NCBI GenBank assembly: GCA_964544055.1
Contig: CAZJAA010000013.1
Span: forward strand, 1 to 64,000
Source: SIG299 sp964544055
Lineage (GTDB): Bacteria > Bacillota > Clostridia > Lachnospirales > Lachnospiraceae
Reading direction: 5' to 3'
Length of the DNA stretch: 64,000 nucleotides
Part shown: positions 61,513-64,000 of the stretch, piece by piece
Position numbering within the stretch: the stretch's first letter is position 1
Layout: the number at the start of each line of letters is the position of its first letter
Made by a program: the position numbers and the translations under genes
Notes under the pieces: generated by a model
Databases searched by the model: none
Told to the model about the DNA's origin: nothing
The model's input: the letters and a program-made list of their open reading frames with translations, nothing else

Positions 61513-63237
61513 TTATTTTAACTTTTCGTACAGCTCTTCCTTCAGCTTCAGAATGTATTCCAGTGCTTCGGAAACGTCTACCATCTCATTTAGCGACTTA
61601 TCTCTTGTGGTAATCTCCACCTGATTGTTCTTTAAATTTCTTGGGCTGACAACCACACGAACCGGCACACCAAGCAAATCCGCATCGGCAAACATCTGAC
61701 CGCCGCGGACGCCCTCTCTGTCATCATAGATTACTTCTGCGCCCTGCTTCTGCAGTTCTTCATATAAGGCGTCTGCCACCTTCTTTGTTTCCTCGTCATC
61801 CGGACGCAGGCAGCAAAGATGAACCTCCCATGGAGCAATGGAAATTGGCCAGATTGGGCCAAACTCATCATGCTTTGCTTCACATACGGAAGCTGCCAGA
61901 CGACCAACACCAATACCATAGCATCCCATAATCGGATTGTGGATGGAGCCGTCCTTATCCACATACTGCATATGCATGCTCTTGCTGTACTTTGTTCCGA
62001 GCTGGAAAATATTTCCCACTTCAATACCACGCTTAATCGTCAGAACCGGTTTGCCGCAGCAAGGACAAATGCCGCCTTCCTTTACCTTTGCTATATCATA
62101 AAACTTCACCTCCGGAAGCTCACGCTCCAGATTTAATCCGGTATAATGGAAGCCTTCTTTATTGGCTCCGGCTACCAGATTTCCGGTTCCCTGCAAAGAT
62201 AAATCACAGTAGAAAGCAACCTTGTCCGAGAGTCCGAACGGTCCGATGTAACCTGCCACAAGCGGAGCGTCTTCTGTAATTTCTGCCGGATGAATATCTT
62301 CGCCCACCAGATTGCGAAGCTTTGTTTCGTTCACCTCATAATCTCCACGAACAAAAGCTACCACATAGGAATCATCTGCATTTTTCTGATATACCACTGC
62401 CTTACAGGATGCCGCAACCTCTGCCTTTAAGAAGCTGCACACCTCTTCAATGGTTTTGCAGCCCGGTGTTTCTACACATTCCAACGCTGCAGCCGTGCCT
62501 GTAAAATTATTTTTTACTATGTTTTCCGCAGCCTCCATGTTGGCTCTGTAATCACACTCGGTACAAAGCACGATGGAGTCTTCACCAACCTCAGTCAGCA
62601 GCATATATTCATGGGAAATGCTACCGCCCATCATACCGGAGTCGGATGCCACGGTAACTACCTCCGGCACACCGGCACGCTTAAAGATGCGGTTATAGGC
62701 ATCATAGCACTTCTGATAATACTGTTCCAAATCCTCCTGGGAGGTGTGGAAAGAATACGCATCCTTCATGGTAAATTCGCGCACACGAATCATTCCGGCT
62801 CTCGGTCTTGCCTCGTCACGGAATTTTCTCTGGAACTGATAAATCATAAACGGATACTGCTGATAAGACTGGGCATAGTCACGCACCAGCTGTACGGCAG
62901 CTTCCTCATGCGTCATGCCAAGCACCATTTTGGATTTATTTCTGTCCTGAAACCGAACCAGCTCGCTGCCGATGCTGTCGTAGCGGCCGGATTCCTGCCA
63001 AAGCTCTGCCGGCATAACCACCGGGAATAAAATTTCCTGTCCGTCAATCGCATTCATTTCCTCCCGGATAATTGCTTCAATTTTGGAGGTTACTCTGCGC
63101 AGTGCCGGATACTCCGAAAAAATGCCGTTTCCGACATATTTCATATATCCTCCGCGAATCATCAGTGCATGGCTGTCGATCACACAGTCTGCTGGTCTTT
63201 CCTTAAATCTTGGTCCTACTAAGTTTTTCAGCTTCAT
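61513..63237 (-). CDS. proS: Prolyl-tRNA synthetase (bacterial type with editing domain)
   Basis: The 574-residue class II synthetase charges tRNA-Pro. It starts KLKNLVGPRFKERPADC, with the motif 2 region FRDEARPRAGMIRVREFTMKDAYSFH near 140-165, the INS editing domain (about 220-400) and the anticodon-binding C-terminus. ATG 63237 has AAAGG at normal distance; ATG 63246 is almost on top of it. A T-box with a proline specifier lies upstream. Confidence 0.93.
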   Translation of the reverse strand: MKLKNLVGPRFKERPADCVIDSHALMIRGGYMKYVGNGIFSEYPALRRVTSKIEAIIREEMNAIDGQEILFPVVMPAELWQESGRYDSIGSELVRFQDRNKSKMVLGMTHEEAAVQLVRDYAQSYQQYPFMIYQFQRKFRDEARPRAGMIRVREFTMKDAYSFHTSQEDLEQYYQKCYDAYNRIFKRAGVPEVVTVASDSGMMGGSISHEYMLLTEVGEDSIVLCTECDYRANMEAAENIVKNNFTGTAAALECVETPGCKTIEEVCSFLKAEVAASCKAVVYQKNADDSYVVAFVRGDYEVNETKLRNLVGEDIHPAEITEDAPLVAGYIGPFGLSDKVAFYCDLSLQGTGNLVAGANKEGFHYTGLNLERELPEVKFYDIAKVKEGGICPCCGKPVLTIKRGIEVGNIFQLGTKYSKSMHMQYVDKDGSIHNPIMGCYGIGVGRLAASVCEAKHDEFGPIWPISIAPWEVHLCCLRPDDEETKKVADALYEELQKQGAEVIYDDREGVRGGQMFADADLLGVPVRVVVSPRNLKNNQVEITTRDKSLNEMVDVSEALEYILKLKEELYEKLK

Positions 63238-63261
63238 TTTTTTCATCCTTTCCTATAAAGT

Positions 63262-63545
63262 AAAAAGGTCCCTTTTGTATGCTTACGCTACAAAAGGGAC
63301 CGAAAATACGGCGGTACCACCCTGCTTCAAACCAAAACCCTCAAGGGCAGTTACAGCCGCACAAGGATGTTTTTGGTTTGCACTTTTTGTCTGTATCGCA
63401 GACCTGCGCTGCATTTTCATGCAGGACTCCGGGGCAGGTTCCAAAACCATTTGTGGGAAGCTCTCACCAGCCGCTTCTTCTCTGACACATCAGGAGTTGT
63501 ACTATTCCTCTTCTACGCCACGTTAAATATTAGTTTCTGACGCTG
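63262..63545 (-). promoter_or_regulatory. Proline T-box leader of proS
   Basis: On the minus strand the T-box sequence AGGGTGGTACCGCCG lies at 63309-63323 and a strong intrinsic terminator GGTCCCTTTTGTA/TACAAAAGGGACC plus T5 at 63264-63303. Stem I shows the AGTA and GGCTGGTGAGAG features. The specifier loop reads GGAA-CCT-GCCCCGGAG, so the codon is CCU (proline, 63436-63438). Uncharged tRNA-Pro would prevent the terminator and raise proS expression. Confidence 0.92.
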
Positions 63546-63581
63546 CCTTACCGTTCACAGCCGCAGAAACAATTTTATCTT

Positions 63582-63610
63582 ATTTTATGCTGTACGACGG
63601 CTTTTGTCAA
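63582..63610 (-). promoter_or_regulatory. proS promoter
   Basis: On the minus strand TTGACA (63605-63610), 17 nt and TAAAAT (63582-63587), upstream of the T-box. Confidence 0.82.
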
Positions 63611-63647
63611 GAGGTTTTCCGTGTTATTGCATCTTTATCCGTAATTT

Positions 63648-63667
63648 GTTGCTGTCGGAACAGCAAC
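63648..63667. terminator. Hairpin after the hydrolase gene
   Basis: GTTGCTGT and ACAGCAAC (8 bp) close a four-base loop. No T run follows on either strand, so a terminator role is uncertain. Confidence 0.35.
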
Positions 63668-63704
63668 GCAATTTCCAAGTATAGCAAACGTTCCTTATTG
63701 TCCA

Positions 63705-64000
63705 TTATTGATACACAAATGCCGAAAATGTTGCACTGCCTCCTGCTTTCTTGGTAGAATACACAAACAGTCCAAACCGGCAGCCCGTAAAATGATCCAG
63801 CTTAAAATAAAGCTTCTTGGTGATGCCTGTTTTTTTCCAGCCGACCCCACAGTCATAAGAAAACTCCGCTTCATCTGCCATCTGTGCAAACTCCGCTTTC
63901 ACACGCAGTCGGACTTGAGCCACTGCATCAGAAGTCAGCTCTGTAAGCTCACAAAGAATGCCTTCCTCCGTATCCGGCTGCATTGCCTGCATGGATGCAT
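63705..64000 (-). CDS. C-terminal part of a probable GH43-type beta-xylosidase
   Basis: The frame enters from the right edge and ends at 63705. The last residues (KLYFKLDHFTGCRFGLFVYS, then KKAGGSATF) resemble the C-terminal beta-sandwich of family 43 beta-xylosidases/arabinofuranosidases. The catalytic domain lies outside the window, so the assignment is tentative. Such an enzyme would break down plant xylan side chains, fitting a gut organism. Confidence 0.6.
   Translation of the reverse strand, partial: ASMQAMQPDTEEGILCELTELTSDAVAQVRLRVKAEFAQMADEAEFSYDCGVGWKKTGITKKLYFKLDHFTGCRFGLFVYSTKKAGGSATFSAFVYQ

Noticed and set aside
63264..63303. Simple terminator downstream of the right-edge hydrolase gene
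   Set aside because: The T-box sequence, proline specifier and proS context show it is the T-box attenuator.

Overview
The window looks like a chromosome segment from a spore-forming Firmicute, most probably a Lachnospiraceae-type gut Clostridia. The signs are AT-rich low-GC sequence, strong AGGAGG ribosome binding sites, a proline T-box in front of proS, HrcA/CIRCE control of clpB, a CotS-family spore-coat protein and clostridial-type RiPP genes. It contains one 100-N scaffold gap (33560-33659). I saw no rRNA, tRNA, CRISPR array, transposase or phage gene.

Region by region. 1-14.3 kb holds housekeeping and metabolic genes: the 3' end of an unknown gene, a NUDIX hydrolase, a DUF2971 protein, a cytoplasmic GH13 amylase with an unusual tail, the TldD/TldE peptidase pair, ClpB, a large SNF2 helicase, a methyltransferase-like protein and a YfcE phosphodiesterase. 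14.4-26.6 kb holds an interleaved RiPP locus of lasso-peptide type: two small precursor genes with the same leader, two asparagine-synthetase-like cyclases, two HPr-kinase-like peptide kinases, one PqqD-type leader-binding protein (B1), one B2 leader peptidase, one PF14907 nucleotidyltransferase and a two-component system with a soluble kinase. 14.4-15.9 kb and 26.6-49.3 kb hold a capsule/exopolysaccharide locus: priming sugar transferase, many glycosyltransferases, flippase, polymerase, chain-length protein, acyltransferases, two envelope lipoproteins and an ABC exporter. 49.3-64 kb returns to housekeeping genes: MATE exporter, PepF, HflC/HflK, HAD phosphatase, phosphoglucomutase, PEGA protein, CotS-like protein, CCA-adding enzyme, ProS with its T-box, and the 3' end of a probable glycoside hydrolase.

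How the genes fit together. The polysaccharide genes from 46.4 down to 26.2 kb form a nearly unbroken minus-strand run of 18 genes whose last member is the lasso B2 peptidase. The priming glycosyltransferase lies 13 nt behind one of the lasso-type kinases. The RiPP and surface-polysaccharide pathways are therefore physically woven together. If the kinase phosphorylates the peptide tail and the nucleotidyltransferase then adds sugars, as I recall for the lasso peptide pseudomycoidin, the two pathways could meet chemically. That is inference. The two precursors have unusually long cores (31-32 and 40-41 residues), and the ring register is ambiguous, so the products may not be ordinary lasso peptides.

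The non-coding DNA is also notable. At least three intergenic elements share flanking sequences but have completely different, still perfectly paired stems. Two more elements are possible relatives, one of them with perfect 12-bp terminal inverted repeats. A 51-bp in-frame tandem repeat runs from the 3' end of the flippase gene into the assembly gap.
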